Of a stretch of 64,000 bases of DNA, positions 48,752 to 57,549 are shown one piece after another. Every line of letters starts with the position of its first letter. Positions within the stretch are counted from its first letter, which is position 1. Made by a program: the position numbers and the translations under genes. Source of the DNA: Arcobacter sp. (GTDB lineage Bacteria; Campylobacterota; Campylobacteria; Campylobacterales; Arcobacteraceae); the NCBI GenBank assembly GCA_002869565.1, contig PKUJ01000027.1:357975-421974 (forward strand), in the 5' to 3' direction. The notes beneath the pieces were generated by a model, which saw only the letters and a program-made list of their open reading frames with translations, had not been told where the DNA came from and did no database searches.

Positions 48752-49594
48752 ATGTTAGATAATAATGTATTACATGAAAAAGTAAAAGGAATATTATATT
48801 CTCTGACTGGCATTACGCTAGCAGAGAATAAAGATATTATGATTTCAAATAGACTACATAAACTTAAACGTGATACAAAATATAATGGTGATATTGAAGA
48901 ACTTTTAGATTCTATTGAAAATGGTTCTTTTACTATGGAATTTATAAATTCTTTTACTACAAATAAAACTCATTTTTTTAGAGAAGATTTTCATTTTACT
49001 GACTTAAAAGAAAGAGTTTTACCAGATTTTATAAAATCTGGGCAAGAAATAAAAATGTACTGTTCTGCATCTTCAACAGGTGAAGAACCATATTCTATGG
49101 CTATGACTGTTCTTGAAACACAAGAAGAATTAGGAAAACAAATAAGAGCTTCAATTCTAGCTACTGATATTGATACTAATGTACTTCAATATGCGGCAAA
49201 TGGAGTTTATAGATACTCTAAATCTTCAAAAGAATTTCCCGAATGGATAAAACCTCAAAAATATTTTAAAAAAAGAGTTAAAAAAACATTAGCTTCAGAA
49301 GAGATATTAATTAAAATCAAACCTGAAGTACAAAAAATGGTTACTTTTCAGATTAATAACTTAAATGACTCTTCATATCCATTTGAAAAAAACCATTTTG
49401 ACGTAATCTTTTGCAGAAATGTACTTATTTATTTTTCAGGTGAAGATCAAAATAAAATATTAAGAAAACTTTTTTCGCATTTAAAAATTGGAGGAACTTT
49501 ATATTTGGGACATTCTGAAAATCCACACGATTTAATTAATTATGTTGAAAGAATAGGTCAAAATATTTTTATTAAAACAAAGGAATTACATTGA
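48752..49594 (+). CDS. cheR: chemoreceptor methyltransferase CheR
   Basis: 280 residues: N-terminal helical domain, then FTTNKTHFFREDFHF, the SAM-binding CSASSTGEEPYSMAM, and DVIFCRNVLIYFS. Methylates receptor glutamates for adaptation. Stop overlaps the cheD TTG start. Confidence 0.93.
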   Translation: MLDNNVLHEKVKGILYSLTGITLAENKDIMISNRLHKLKRDTKYNGDIEELLDSIENGSFTMEFINSFTTNKTHFFREDFHFTDLKERVLPDFIKSGQEIKMYCSASSTGEEPYSMAMTVLETQEELGKQIRASILATDIDTNVLQYAANGVYRYSKSSKEFPEWIKPQKYFKKRVKKTLASEEILIKIKPEVQKMVTFQINNLNDSSYPFEKNHFDVIFCRNVLIYFSGEDQNKILRKLFSHLKIGGTLYLGHSENPHDLINYVERIGQNIFIKTKELH

Positions 49595-50268
49595 TTGTAA
49601 TTGGACATAAAGATGGAAAAATTGAAAAAGCTTCTTTGTCAAGATTTACACAAAAAACTAGAGTTTATAACACGCATACTATCATAGGTGGAGAATTTGC
49701 AGTTGGTAAAGATGAAGATAATATAGCATTTAAAACACTTTTAGGTTCTTGTGTTGCAATAATGTTTTATGATGAAGTAACAAGAATAAAAGGAATGAAC
49801 CATTTTTTACTACCAAGTTCAAATAGTACAAATGATGATATGAAATATGGTTTATACTCTGTGGAAGCAATGCTAAATGAAATGTATAAACTTGGTTGTA
49901 GCAAGCAAAATATGAGTGCTAAAATATCTGGTGGTGCAGATATTATGCAACTAATTGTAGCTTCAAATTCAATTGGACATAGAAATGTAGAGTTTGCAAA
50001 AGATTTTTGTAAGTCAGAAGGTTTTAAATTAGTTAGTGAGCATACAAGAGGGGAGCATGGAAGATTAATTTTACTTGCAGAAGCTTTTCAAACCTTTATA
50101 AAAGTGACTCAAAAAAGTGAAACTGATAGTAAAATTCTTAATGAAGAAAAAGCCTTACAAACTGAAATTACTAAGTCTCCTGTAATCAAAGAGTATGTTG
50201 GTGGAGTTGACTTATTTGGCGTTGAAGATAAATCTGCTGAACCTGAGATGGAAATTGAATTATTTTAA
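49591..50268 (+). CDS. cheD: chemoreceptor glutamine deamidase CheD
   Basis: 225 residues: TLLGSCVAIMFYD with catalytic Cys, then GMNHFLLP with catalytic His, and KISGGADIM. Deamidates receptor glutamines. TTG start overlapping cheR. The C-terminal tail (about 165-225) is acidic and unconserved, ending EMEIELF. Confidence 0.92.
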   Translation: MIVIGHKDGKIEKASLSRFTQKTRVYNTHTIIGGEFAVGKDEDNIAFKTLLGSCVAIMFYDEVTRIKGMNHFLLPSSNSTNDDMKYGLYSVEAMLNEMYKLGCSKQNMSAKISGGADIMQLIVASNSIGHRNVEFAKDFCKSEGFKLVSEHTRGEHGRLILLAEAFQTFIKVTQKSETDSKILNEEKALQTEITKSPVIKEYVGGVDLFGVEDKSAEPEMEIELF

Positions 50269-50283
50269 AAATAGGAATGTAAT

Positions 50284-51363
50284 TTGTATACTGTTCTAGT
50301 TATTGACGATTCTCCTTCAATGAGAAGAATTATAAAAGATATGATTAATAGTATAGATGAATTTGAAGTAATTGCCCAAGCAGTTGATGCTTATGATGCA
50401 AGAGAAAAAATAAAAGAATACGAACCAGATTTAGTTACTTTAGATATAAACATGCCAAAAATGAATGGTGTTATATTTTTAAGGAACCTTATGCGTTTAC
50501 ATCCAATGCCAGCAGTTGTAATTTCAGGTGAGGGCGTACGAGGAAATGACATCTTTGATGACGGTGCAGTTGGATTTATAGTAAAGCCTGAAAATGGTGA
50601 ATCAATGAATTCTTTTGCAGAGAGAATAAAAGAAAATTTGTTAAATCTAACATTTTTATTAAAGAGATATACTTTAAAAAAACCAAAACCAATCAAAAAC
50701 GTTGTTTCTGAAAAATCTAAAGAAGTTGATAGAAAAGTACATCCTGATGAAATAATTCCATTGAGAGCAGCTCATATAGCAGGTAAAAAAGTAATTGCAA
50801 TAGGTTCCTCAACTGGAGGAGTGGAATCATTGCTAAAGGTTTTTAAGGGTTTAACAAATAATTTACCACCTATTTTAATAGCACAACATATTCCATATGG
50901 TTTCTCAAAGTCATTTGCAGATAGATTAAATGACAATTCAGTCTTAACTGTACATGAAGCTAAAGATGGCATGATATTAGAATCTGGACATGCTTATTTG
51001 GCTCCTGGTAATATGCATTTAACAATTGAAAAAACTAAAGATGGTTATAAAACTAAATTGTTAGATACAATTAAAGTTAGTCATCATAGACCAAGTGTTA
51101 ACGTACTATTTAGATCTGTAAATAATACCGTAGGTGCAGGAGCTATGGCTATTATGATGACTGGAATGGGAGATGATGGGAGTATTGCAATGAAGGAACT
51201 TTTTGATAATGGAGCTTACACAATAGCTCAAAATGAAGAAAGTTGTGTGGTCTTTGGAATGCCTGCGAAAGCTATTGCTAATGGGGCAATAAAAGATATT
51301 GTTCATTTAGATGATATTTCTAAATATATAATTGAATTTTCAAATAATAAAAGAAGAAAGTAA
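50284..51363 (+). CDS. cheB: chemotaxis methylesterase CheB
   Basis: 359 residues: receiver domain (VLVIDDSPSMRR, phospho-site LVTLDINMPKMNG), linker, and methylesterase domain with AIGSSTGGVESL (Ser), AQHIPYGFSKSFADRL (His) and MTGMGDDG (Asp). Removes receptor methyl groups. TTG start after GGAATGTAA. Confidence 0.94.
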   Translation: MYTVLVIDDSPSMRRIIKDMINSIDEFEVIAQAVDAYDAREKIKEYEPDLVTLDINMPKMNGVIFLRNLMRLHPMPAVVISGEGVRGNDIFDDGAVGFIVKPENGESMNSFAERIKENLLNLTFLLKRYTLKKPKPIKNVVSEKSKEVDRKVHPDEIIPLRAAHIAGKKVIAIGSSTGGVESLLKVFKGLTNNLPPILIAQHIPYGFSKSFADRLNDNSVLTVHEAKDGMILESGHAYLAPGNMHLTIEKTKDGYKTKLLDTIKVSHHRPSVNVLFRSVNNTVGAGAMAIMMTGMGDDGSIAMKELFDNGAYTIAQNEESCVVFGMPAKAIANGAIKDIVHLDDISKYIIEFSNNKRRK

Positions 51364-51389
51364 TAGTTTCTTTATATGTGGGTAATAGT

Positions 51390-51450
51390 TTGAAAATTAT
51401 AGTTTTCAATACTATAAAAGTTAAAAGAATATATTTACATATATTCTTTT
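51390..51450. terminator. tandem hairpins between convergent cheB and envelope cluster
   Basis: TTGAAAA/TTTTCAA (51390-51409) and AAAAGAATAT/ATATTCTTTT (51423-51450). The second has an A-run on one side and T-run on the other, fitting a bidirectional terminator. Confidence 0.6.
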
Positions 51451-52052
51451 AAGATTGTGCATTCTTTCGTCACAGAATCTTCTTGTAGTATGAATTTAAA
51501 TTTATCAGAATATAGTTTTCCTTTTATTTCAACTGTATAAGGTATTTTATATGTAGTATCATCATCTTTACAATTATATGGAGTTCCTTTACGAATTATA
51601 GGTTTGATATCTAAAAATTTTTCATCTTCTTCAAATGCAACTATACTTTTTTCATTAAAAGATAAAATATCATCAGTTGACTTTTCTTCTACTATATTTT
51701 CGGTTTTAGGTTCAGGAACTTCAATATTGATTTTTTCTTCATTTTTTATATTATCTTCAACAATTACTTCTTTGTCTACTTTTGTTTCTATCTCTTCTTT
51801 AATACTATTCTCAGAAAAAGATATAAAGACTAATAATAGTGTATTTATTAACAATATAATAATTATAGCCATAAAGAATTTTTCATTACGTTTATTATCA
51901 GAAGTATCAGATGCATTAAGAAATTTTTCTTCTAGACTATCAATTCTTTGAGTGATTTGCTCTACTTTTTCATTTTCATTTAATACAATATTTCTATTTA
52001 ATTCATGTAACTGTGTTAATAGATTTTGGTATTTATCATTATCATTAAACAT
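51435..52052 (-). CDS. bitopic membrane protein of unknown function
   Basis: 205 residues: an N-terminal cytoplasmic coiled coil (about 5-55), one membrane helix (AIIIILLINTLLLVFISF, about 66-84), a charged Glu/Lys linker, and a small C-terminal periplasmic domain with two cysteines (YNCKDD and KECTIL) likely disulfide-bonded. Topology echoes the 312-residue gene at the other end of the cluster. No family recognised. It starts 8 bases after the M23 gene. Confidence 0.6.
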   Translation of the reverse strand: MFNDNDKYQNLLTQLHELNRNIVLNENEKVEQITQRIDSLEEKFLNASDTSDNKRNEKFFMAIIIILLINTLLLVFISFSENSIKEEIETKVDKEVIVEDNIKNEEKINIEVPEPKTENIVEEKSTDDILSFNEKSIVAFEEDEKFLDIKPIIRKGTPYNCKDDDTTYKIPYTVEIKGKLYSDKFKFILQEDSVTKECTILKEYM

Positions 52053-52060
52053 TATTTTCC

Positions 52061-52852
52061 TTATAACTCATTTTTTCTTTCTTTTATTAATAAAATTAAT
52101 TTTTCCCAATCTAAGCTTAATTCTTTCGTAAAAATTGTATTAAAAGTTTTTTTATTCCAATAAACAAAATCGAGGGGTTCTATGTATTTTCTAGCAAATT
52201 TAACTTCATAGTGTAAATGAGGGCCATTACTTTGTCCTGTATTACCTGTTAATCCAATCAAGGAACCTTTTTTGACAACCTGCCCTACTTGAACATATAA
52301 ATCACTCATATGACCATATAAAGTGGTAAATCCGTAATTATGTGCAATCACAATCATTTTCCCATAACCACCTGGATCAAAACTTCTAGCTTTTATTACA
52401 ATTCCATCTGCTGGAGAATAAATATTAGTACCTATTTTAGCCTTTAAATCAATACCTGTATGTAATTTTCTTGTTTTTGAAATAGGATGTATCCTATATC
52501 CATATTTAGATGTAATAAATGTTTTTTCGAGTGGAGAACCACTAGGAATTGAACTCAGAATGAACTTTTTATCTTTCTCATCTAATTTAGTATTTAAATA
52601 TATGTTATCGTTTTTAGAAAGGTCTAATCCAATATCAAGTATTTTTTGTAAATCTACAAGTTGATCATTTAAAAGATTAATTTCATTAATACGATTATTG
52701 ATCTGTATTTTATACAATTCATCTTTACTCTCTATCGTATCTTTTAGTGTATAAATATAAATATTTAAGTAAACAATATATCCACCTAATATACAAAATA
52801 TAATTAAAAATATGAGGATATTTTTTTTGTTTAGTATACTTGTTATTTCCAA
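52061..52852 (-). CDS. membrane-anchored M23 peptidase
   Basis: 263 residues. N-terminal membrane helix (about 12-31), coiled coil, then a LytM/M23 domain with both metal motifs intact: HTGIDL (HxxxD) and GPHLHYEV (HxH), and TLYGHMS. It is expected to cut or bind peptidoglycan cross-links in the periplasm. Downstream of a lipoprotein, upstream of the 205-residue protein; a local cell-wall remodelling role within this cluster is inferred. Confidence 0.85.
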   Translation of the reverse strand: MEITSILNKKNILIFLIIFCILGGYIVYLNIYIYTLKDTIESKDELYKIQINNRINEINLLNDQLVDLQKILDIGLDLSKNDNIYLNTKLDEKDKKFILSSIPSGSPLEKTFITSKYGYRIHPISKTRKLHTGIDLKAKIGTNIYSPADGIVIKARSFDPGGYGKMIVIAHNYGFTTLYGHMSDLYVQVGQVVKKGSLIGLTGNTGQSNGPHLHYEVKFARKYIEPLDFVYWNKKTFNTIFTKELSLDWEKLILLIKERKNEL

Positions 52853-52886
52853 TTTAGCGTATAACTTTCAAAAGATTTTCTTATTG

Positions 52887-52917
52887 TAAATATAGTGTAA
52901 GAATTACACTATATTTA
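52887..52917. promoter_or_regulatory. 14-bp perfect inverted repeat, 3-base spacer
   Basis: TAAATATAGTGTAA / TTACACTATATTTA flanks GAA, just downstream of the lipoprotein stop and about 35 bases before the M23 start (minus strand). No T-run follows, so it is either an operator or an intercistronic hairpin. Its right arm recurs exactly at 853-866. Confidence 0.5.
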
Positions 52918-52922
52918 TAGAT

Positions 52923-53330
52923 TTATTTTTTTGTATAAGTTGTAAGGTCATCCATAGATACAAGTAGATTTTTACCAGCAATTTTACCGTATCTCTCACC
53001 TATTGTTGATTCATAAACTTTTTCAACTTTTATTAAATTACCTTTAACATAGAAAGGATTTTTAAGATTTTTTTCGTTAATTTGTGAAACATTATTTAGA
53101 CTACCATTATAAGAAAAAACCTCAATACTTTTTGTAACCATTCGATAATAAGTACCTGGTACAATTCTTACCTTAGGTTTTACAACTTCTTTCTCTTCAA
53201 CTACTTCTTCAACTACTGGTGCAGCCTCTTCTTGCACTACTTCAGGCTGTTTCTCAGGCTGAGGCTTATTATTCGCATTACATCCTGCAAGTATAAATAC
53301 TGAACATATTAATAAGATATATTTTTTCAT
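52923..53330 (-). CDS. lipoprotein with Pro/Glu/Val linker
   Basis: 135 residues. A lipobox FILAGC puts the acylated Cys near 17. A low-complexity linker rich in Glu, Val and Pro (about 25-55) gives reach through the periplasm. The C-terminal domain begins VPGTYYRMVTKSIEVFSY and has short beta strands suggesting an SH3-like fold. Probably an outer-membrane-anchored partner of the two bitopic proteins. Starts 14 bases after the 312-residue gene. Confidence 0.7.
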   Translation of the reverse strand: MKKYILLICSVFILAGCNANNKPQPEKQPEVVQEEAAPVVEEVVEEKEVVKPKVRIVPGTYYRMVTKSIEVFSYNGSLNNVSQINEKNLKNPFYVKGNLIKVEKVYESTIGERYGKIAGKNLLVSMDDLTTYTKK

Positions 53331-53344
53331 TTATTTCCTTTTTT

Positions 53345-54283
53345 TTATTTTTTGATTAGAAATCTTTTTCTAATATTTTTATTTGTATCTTCAAATTTTA
53401 CATATAATGGTGTAATCTTAAAGATTTTAAATCCAAATAAATTATTGTTTTCAGAATAGTAATTACCTTCAAAAAATAATTTGTCATCTTTAACTTCAAG
53501 TTCATTCACATATTTTTCAATATCATTTAGAGAATCAAGCTGTGGCGACTCTTTCTTTACTTCTATTGTTTCTATAGGTAATGATTTTTCTATTTTATTT
53601 AATGTGATTTCTGAATTAGAATTTTCTTCAACAATAACTGGTATTTCTTTTTTAATTTTTTTATTTTCTGCTTCAATATTTTCGATAACAGAACTAGTTG
53701 GTTGAGCTGATTCTTTTTGTATTTCAACTATAGGAATAGGATTATTCTCTTTTTTTAAATCTTTTTCAATTTTACTTTCTTCAATAACTTTTATATTTTC
53801 GACTTTTGATATAGGTGTAGTTATCTCTTTTTGCGTATCGTTATTGAAAATAAATATTGCGATACCTATTATTACAACTGGTAAAGAATAAAGAAGATAG
53901 TTTTTATTCTTCTTTGTTTCGTTAATAACTTCTTGACTTTTTTCTGATTTATCTTCTATAATTTCATTTGTTTTAATATCTACAGTATTGTCATAATCTT
54001 CATTTTCTAAATCAATTCCATCAGAATTAATCACTTTATCTTTAATATTTATAATTTCGTTTATATCTAATAAATTGTCATTTTCGTCTAGCTCATTGAT
54101 TAATCTATTAATTATTTTATTATCACTACTAATATATTCATTTTTCTTTATTTGACTTAAAATATTTAGTAATTCCTCATCATGTTTTATCTCATACTTA
54201 TTTAATAAGTAGTTTGCAGATAAATCTCCAGTTTCATCATCCAATATTTCTTTATATATATTATTGTAGTTCTCAAAATTCAC
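53345..54283 (-). CDS. large bitopic membrane protein, envelope cluster
   Basis: 312 residues, GTG start after AAGGG. An acidic cytoplasmic part (1-130) is followed by a single membrane helix (YLLYSLPVVIIGIAIFIF), a long charged periplasmic linker, and a terminal small beta domain (FEGNYYSENNNLFGFKIFKITPLYVKFED). That last domain resembles secretion-system bitopic proteins such as GspB-type C-termini, though this is only an impression. It is first of a four-gene minus-strand cluster and divergent from the ParA-like gene. Confidence 0.6.
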   Translation of the reverse strand: MNFENYNNIYKEILDDETGDLSANYLLNKYEIKHDEELLNILSQIKKNEYISSDNKIINRLINELDENDNLLDINEIINIKDKVINSDGIDLENEDYDNTVDIKTNEIIEDKSEKSQEVINETKKNKNYLLYSLPVVIIGIAIFIFNNDTQKEITTPISKVENIKVIEESKIEKDLKKENNPIPIVEIQKESAQPTSSVIENIEAENKKIKKEIPVIVEENSNSEITLNKIEKSLPIETIEVKKESPQLDSLNDIEKYVNELEVKDDKLFFEGNYYSENNNLFGFKIFKITPLYVKFEDTNKNIRKRFLIKK

Positions 54284-54305
54284 GTGTAAAAGCCCTTAGT
54301 ACTCT

Positions 54306-54349
54306 GTTTTGTAATGATTGATAAATAATCGTTTGTATTATTACAAAAC
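54306..54349. promoter_or_regulatory. inverted repeat in the divergent promoter region
   Basis: A perfect 10-bp inverted repeat, GTTTTGTAAT and ATTACAAAAC with a 24-base spacer, lies between the divergent 312-residue gene and ParA-like gene. It is a good candidate operator controlling both. Confidence 0.45.
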
Positions 54350-54436
54350 TATTGTTAAAGTTAGTTTAAAACAAATTATGTATAATCATCAATCACAAAT
54401 AAGTAGATTTAATATTTTATATAAAGCAGGTAAATT

Positions 54437-55117
54437 ATGGACTTTTTTAAACTAAATAAGTTGTTGTTAAACTCACTAGAAGGTAAGTTTATTATATTTA
54501 GTGCAGGATATAAAGGAGGGATTGGAAAATCTGTATTATCTTTAGGGATAGCAAAGGAATTTAATATTCCATATATTACAAATGATCAAGGTTCGGCAAT
54601 TTCTGGAAATGTCAATTTCTATGATAATACATATTTAACATATGATTTTAAATCTGATGCAATATTAAGAGATGCAAAAGTTGTTATAATTGATTTAGCT
54701 GGTTGTTTTGTATTAGATAAGACAATATTGAAGCTAATAAAAAAATCAAATTTAATAATCTTACCTACTGGAGAAAACCCATACTTAGACCATACAGGAT
54801 GTTTAATTACAGCAAGTAATTTGTATGATTTAAATAAAAACCTTTTATTTATTACAACAGGAATAGAAGAAGATAAATTAAAAGACACTATCTTTTCATT
54901 TAACAGAGTAAAAAGTAAATATCCCCACTTTGAAAGACTAAAGGTATTTGGATTGACAAAATGTAATGAAATAGTTCATGATTCAATTGCGAAAAAAAGA
55001 AGTTATATTAGAAGTTATTTATCTCTTAGTGATGAGAAAAAGACTGAATATAAGCCTTTTATAAAAGATTGGTCAAAAATAATCAAAGAGGTTAATGAAC
55101 AAATAGAAACTTTCTAA
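54437..55117 (+). CDS. ParA/MinD-like ATPase
   Basis: 226 residues with the deviant Walker A KGGIGKS near 27-33 and a Walker B/switch region VVIIDLAGCF. ParA proteins position plasmids, chromosomes or envelope machines by nucleotide-dependent surface cycling. There is no ParB partner or plasmid gene nearby, so an orphan positioning role for the envelope cluster or the T6SS is inferred. RBS AGCAGG is modest. A 12-bp terminator follows. Confidence 0.75.
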   Translation: MDFFKLNKLLLNSLEGKFIIFSAGYKGGIGKSVLSLGIAKEFNIPYITNDQGSAISGNVNFYDNTYLTYDFKSDAILRDAKVVIIDLAGCFVLDKTILKLIKKSNLIILPTGENPYLDHTGCLITASNLYDLNKNLLFITTGIEEDKLKDTIFSFNRVKSKYPHFERLKVFGLTKCNEIVHDSIAKKRSYIRSYLSLSDEKKTEYKPFIKDWSKIIKEVNEQIETF

Positions 55118-55145
55118 AATTTTATTTAATTTTAGAAAGTTTTTT
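55109..55145 (+). terminator. intrinsic terminator of the ParA-like gene
   Basis: ACTTTCTAAAAT pairs with ATTTTAGAAAGT (12 bp, 8-base loop), followed by TTTTT. It overlaps the ParA-like stop. Confidence 0.85.
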
Positions 55146-55153
55146 AGTTTTAA

Positions 55154-57259
55154 CTATTTTTTAGTTCTTATACAAAAAAATCCAATATCATAATACTTAA
55201 AACTTGGATTATTAAAAAATGTCATTTTGTTATTTGATACTTTAAAGTAAGAAGAATCAGCAAAATTCCATGAACCACCTTTTAAATAATTGTATTCATT
55301 TTTTTCTAAACTAGATGTCCAAGACCAAACATTCCCAACCATATCACTTATCCCAAATTTTGAGTTTCCTTGTGGAAAGGCTCCAATTTCTGACGTTTTA
55401 TGTAATTGATTTGATGAGTTGTTACAGTAGTTTTTATTCCAGTTATTCCCCCAAGGAAATAATCTTTCTTCGTCCCCTGCTTTTGCAACATAATCCCATT
55501 GTTCTTTTGTTGGTATATCATAAGTATACTCGTCATCTATACTGCTTAAATAGTTACAAAAAGCCTGTGCTTCATAATATGTAACATATACTACTGGTTG
55601 TAAATTTTTATCAAAATTTTCTTTTAAGAGATTTTGTTTATATTTTTTCTTATAGTAGTTTTTTTCTTTTTCTAACATCTCTTCATATTTTTCATCTAAT
55701 GAATCAATTTTATGGTTCATTAACCATATCTTAGATGCCATATCAAGCCAATATTTTGTTTCAAGATATCCATTTGCATTTATAAATTCATTAAACCATT
55801 TATTTGTAACAACATATTTACTCATCTCAAAATTTTGATTTGGAATACTTACAAACTCTTTTTCATTTACATCTTTATCTTCAATTAAAACAACTGTATC
55901 TTCAAAATCCGTTTTGTATATTGGTGTTACATTTTCTGAATTTTCTTCCAATGTATTAGAATGTAAAAATTCAAAAGTCTCTACTCTTAAATTTCGATGC
56001 TCTAACCAATACTTACCCTGCTCTGTACTAAAAATCATTCTTAAAGCATCATAATCATTTTCTAAAACTTTTAAAAGTTCTTCTTTTTGTGTTTTGTTAA
56101 TATTTAAATATAAATTAGAATCTTCTTTTATATATGTTTCATGTTGAATTGTTTTTATAAGATATTTAACCACAGAATCATTTTTAACTAATATTTGATA
56201 GATATCATTATAAAGTTCTTCAAGAGTTGAAGATATAGCAAATAATGAATATATAACATCATTATCCAAAGTTGTATTAGGATTTATCTTCATAAAAATT
56301 TTTGAACTAACTTTTATACGATTAATTAGTCGTATAATAAATCTAGGAGTAATATTATCTAGTGAAGAGATAGATAGAATAACATTTTTAATTGAATCTT
56401 CTAAAATGTCACTACTATTTGTTTTTGCATAAATATTATCTATCAAATTAGATATTTTTCCGTTATATGATGGAATATAAAAAGGTAACTGAACCATTTT
56501 ATCTAAATACATTTTCCCTGTTTGTTCATTGTTCTCATCATGCTTGCTTTTTCGTCTATTCTCTAAGAAACCTTCAATTATATCTCTATCTGCAGCTATT
56601 ACAAAAGAGAGACCTTTTAAATCAAGAATTAGATTTATGCTTTCTAATAATTTAACTGCATTTTTTGCTAAACATTTATCTAAATCATCTATGAAGATTA
56701 TAATTTTAAAATTTTCTTCATTTAGTATTTTTTCAAGACCTTTTAACAATTCAAATATTTGGAAAAAAGTACTTTGATTTAAAAGTTGTTTTTCAAGTGT
56801 CTCATCAGTTGTACTTACATTGTTATCTATTTTTAAAGTATCTAATTGAACTTTTATATTTGCTACTGCATATTTTAAGTATTTGATATAATCTAAGATA
56901 TTAACAACAATATCTTCTTCAAATATATTTCTATTTTTTTGAATACATCTTTCTATTGCGCTGCATAAATCCAATAATGGATGTTCGTCATTTTCAAACT
57001 TCCATGCATTGAAAAATACACTTATGATTTTTTCATCATCTTTTTTTGTTAAAACTATTTGTTTTTCGATAAACTTCATTAATGAAGTTTTACCCTTCCC
57101 TGCATCTGCAAAAATACCAACAGTAAATGGAGTTGGTGTTTTTAGTATGGCTTCAGTTATAACTTCAGAATAAGTATTAAAATCTAAACTATCATGTTCA
57201 AAATTAATAATAGCTTCATCTGCTATAAGATTTAGGTCTAGGTTAATATTTTTGGACAT
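55154..57259 (-). CDS. KAP-family P-loop NTPase fused to an FGE-sulfatase-fold domain
   Basis: 701 residues. KAP NTPase N-terminus: Walker A GIFADAGKGKTSL (48-60), the family hallmark FFNAWKFE (82-89), Walker B IIIFIDDLDKC (186-196) and AADRDIIEG sensor. There is no membrane insertion, unlike many KAP proteins. From about 475 there is a formylglycine-generating-enzyme fold: MSKYVVTNKWFNEFI, YDIPTKEQWDYVAKAG, FPWGNNW, GISDMVGNVWSW, LKGGSWNF. The cysteines of active FGE near the GGS loop are absent, so the fold is probably a binding module. It may be a T6SS accessory or an anti-phage factor. Confidence 0.8.
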   Translation of the reverse strand: MSKNINLDLNLIADEAIINFEHDSLDFNTYSEVITEAILKTPTPFTVGIFADAGKGKTSLMKFIEKQIVLTKKDDEKIISVFFNAWKFENDEHPLLDLCSAIERCIQKNRNIFEEDIVVNILDYIKYLKYAVANIKVQLDTLKIDNNVSTTDETLEKQLLNQSTFFQIFELLKGLEKILNEENFKIIIFIDDLDKCLAKNAVKLLESINLILDLKGLSFVIAADRDIIEGFLENRRKSKHDENNEQTGKMYLDKMVQLPFYIPSYNGKISNLIDNIYAKTNSSDILEDSIKNVILSISSLDNITPRFIIRLINRIKVSSKIFMKINPNTTLDNDVIYSLFAISSTLEELYNDIYQILVKNDSVVKYLIKTIQHETYIKEDSNLYLNINKTQKEELLKVLENDYDALRMIFSTEQGKYWLEHRNLRVETFEFLHSNTLEENSENVTPIYKTDFEDTVVLIEDKDVNEKEFVSIPNQNFEMSKYVVTNKWFNEFINANGYLETKYWLDMASKIWLMNHKIDSLDEKYEEMLEKEKNYYKKKYKQNLLKENFDKNLQPVVYVTYYEAQAFCNYLSSIDDEYTYDIPTKEQWDYVAKAGDEERLFPWGNNWNKNYCNNSSNQLHKTSEIGAFPQGNSKFGISDMVGNVWSWTSSLEKNEYNYLKGGSWNFADSSYFKVSNNKMTFFNNPSFKYYDIGFFCIRTKK

Positions 57260-57472
57260 ATAACTACCTTTATTATAAAGTTCATAAATAATATCAGATA
57301 ATTTATTAAAAAGTTATTTATATTTGAATAAATAAGTAAATTTATTACAAAAAAACGTATATATAAACAAAAAAATAATTTAGTATAATCTTTAAATACC
57401 CCTTACTATTATACGAATAAAAAAGTTATTTTAGCCTTGTGTTATATTTATATTTAAATATGGAATTAAAAT

Positions 57473-57544
57473 TCAAGTTTTAGAACTATTTATTATTTCC
57501 AAAACTCTTTTTGGTATTTTATTTTATTTTCTACTTTCTTTCAT
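57473..57544 (-). pseudogene. degraded C-terminal fragment of a TPR immunity gene
   Basis: 24 codons read MKESRK-stop-NKIPKRVLEIINSSKT-stop and align without gaps to MKKTGKENKIPKRVLELVNDSKT in the intact gene at 60051-61025. A Glu codon has become TAA, and the frame ends early. It is a relic of another immunity gene copy. Confidence 0.75.
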
Positions 57545-57549
57545 TTGTT

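Noticed and set aside
54437..55117. Plasmid or chromosome partition locus
   Set aside because: A ParA-like ATPase is present but no ParB, parS or replication gene is nearby.
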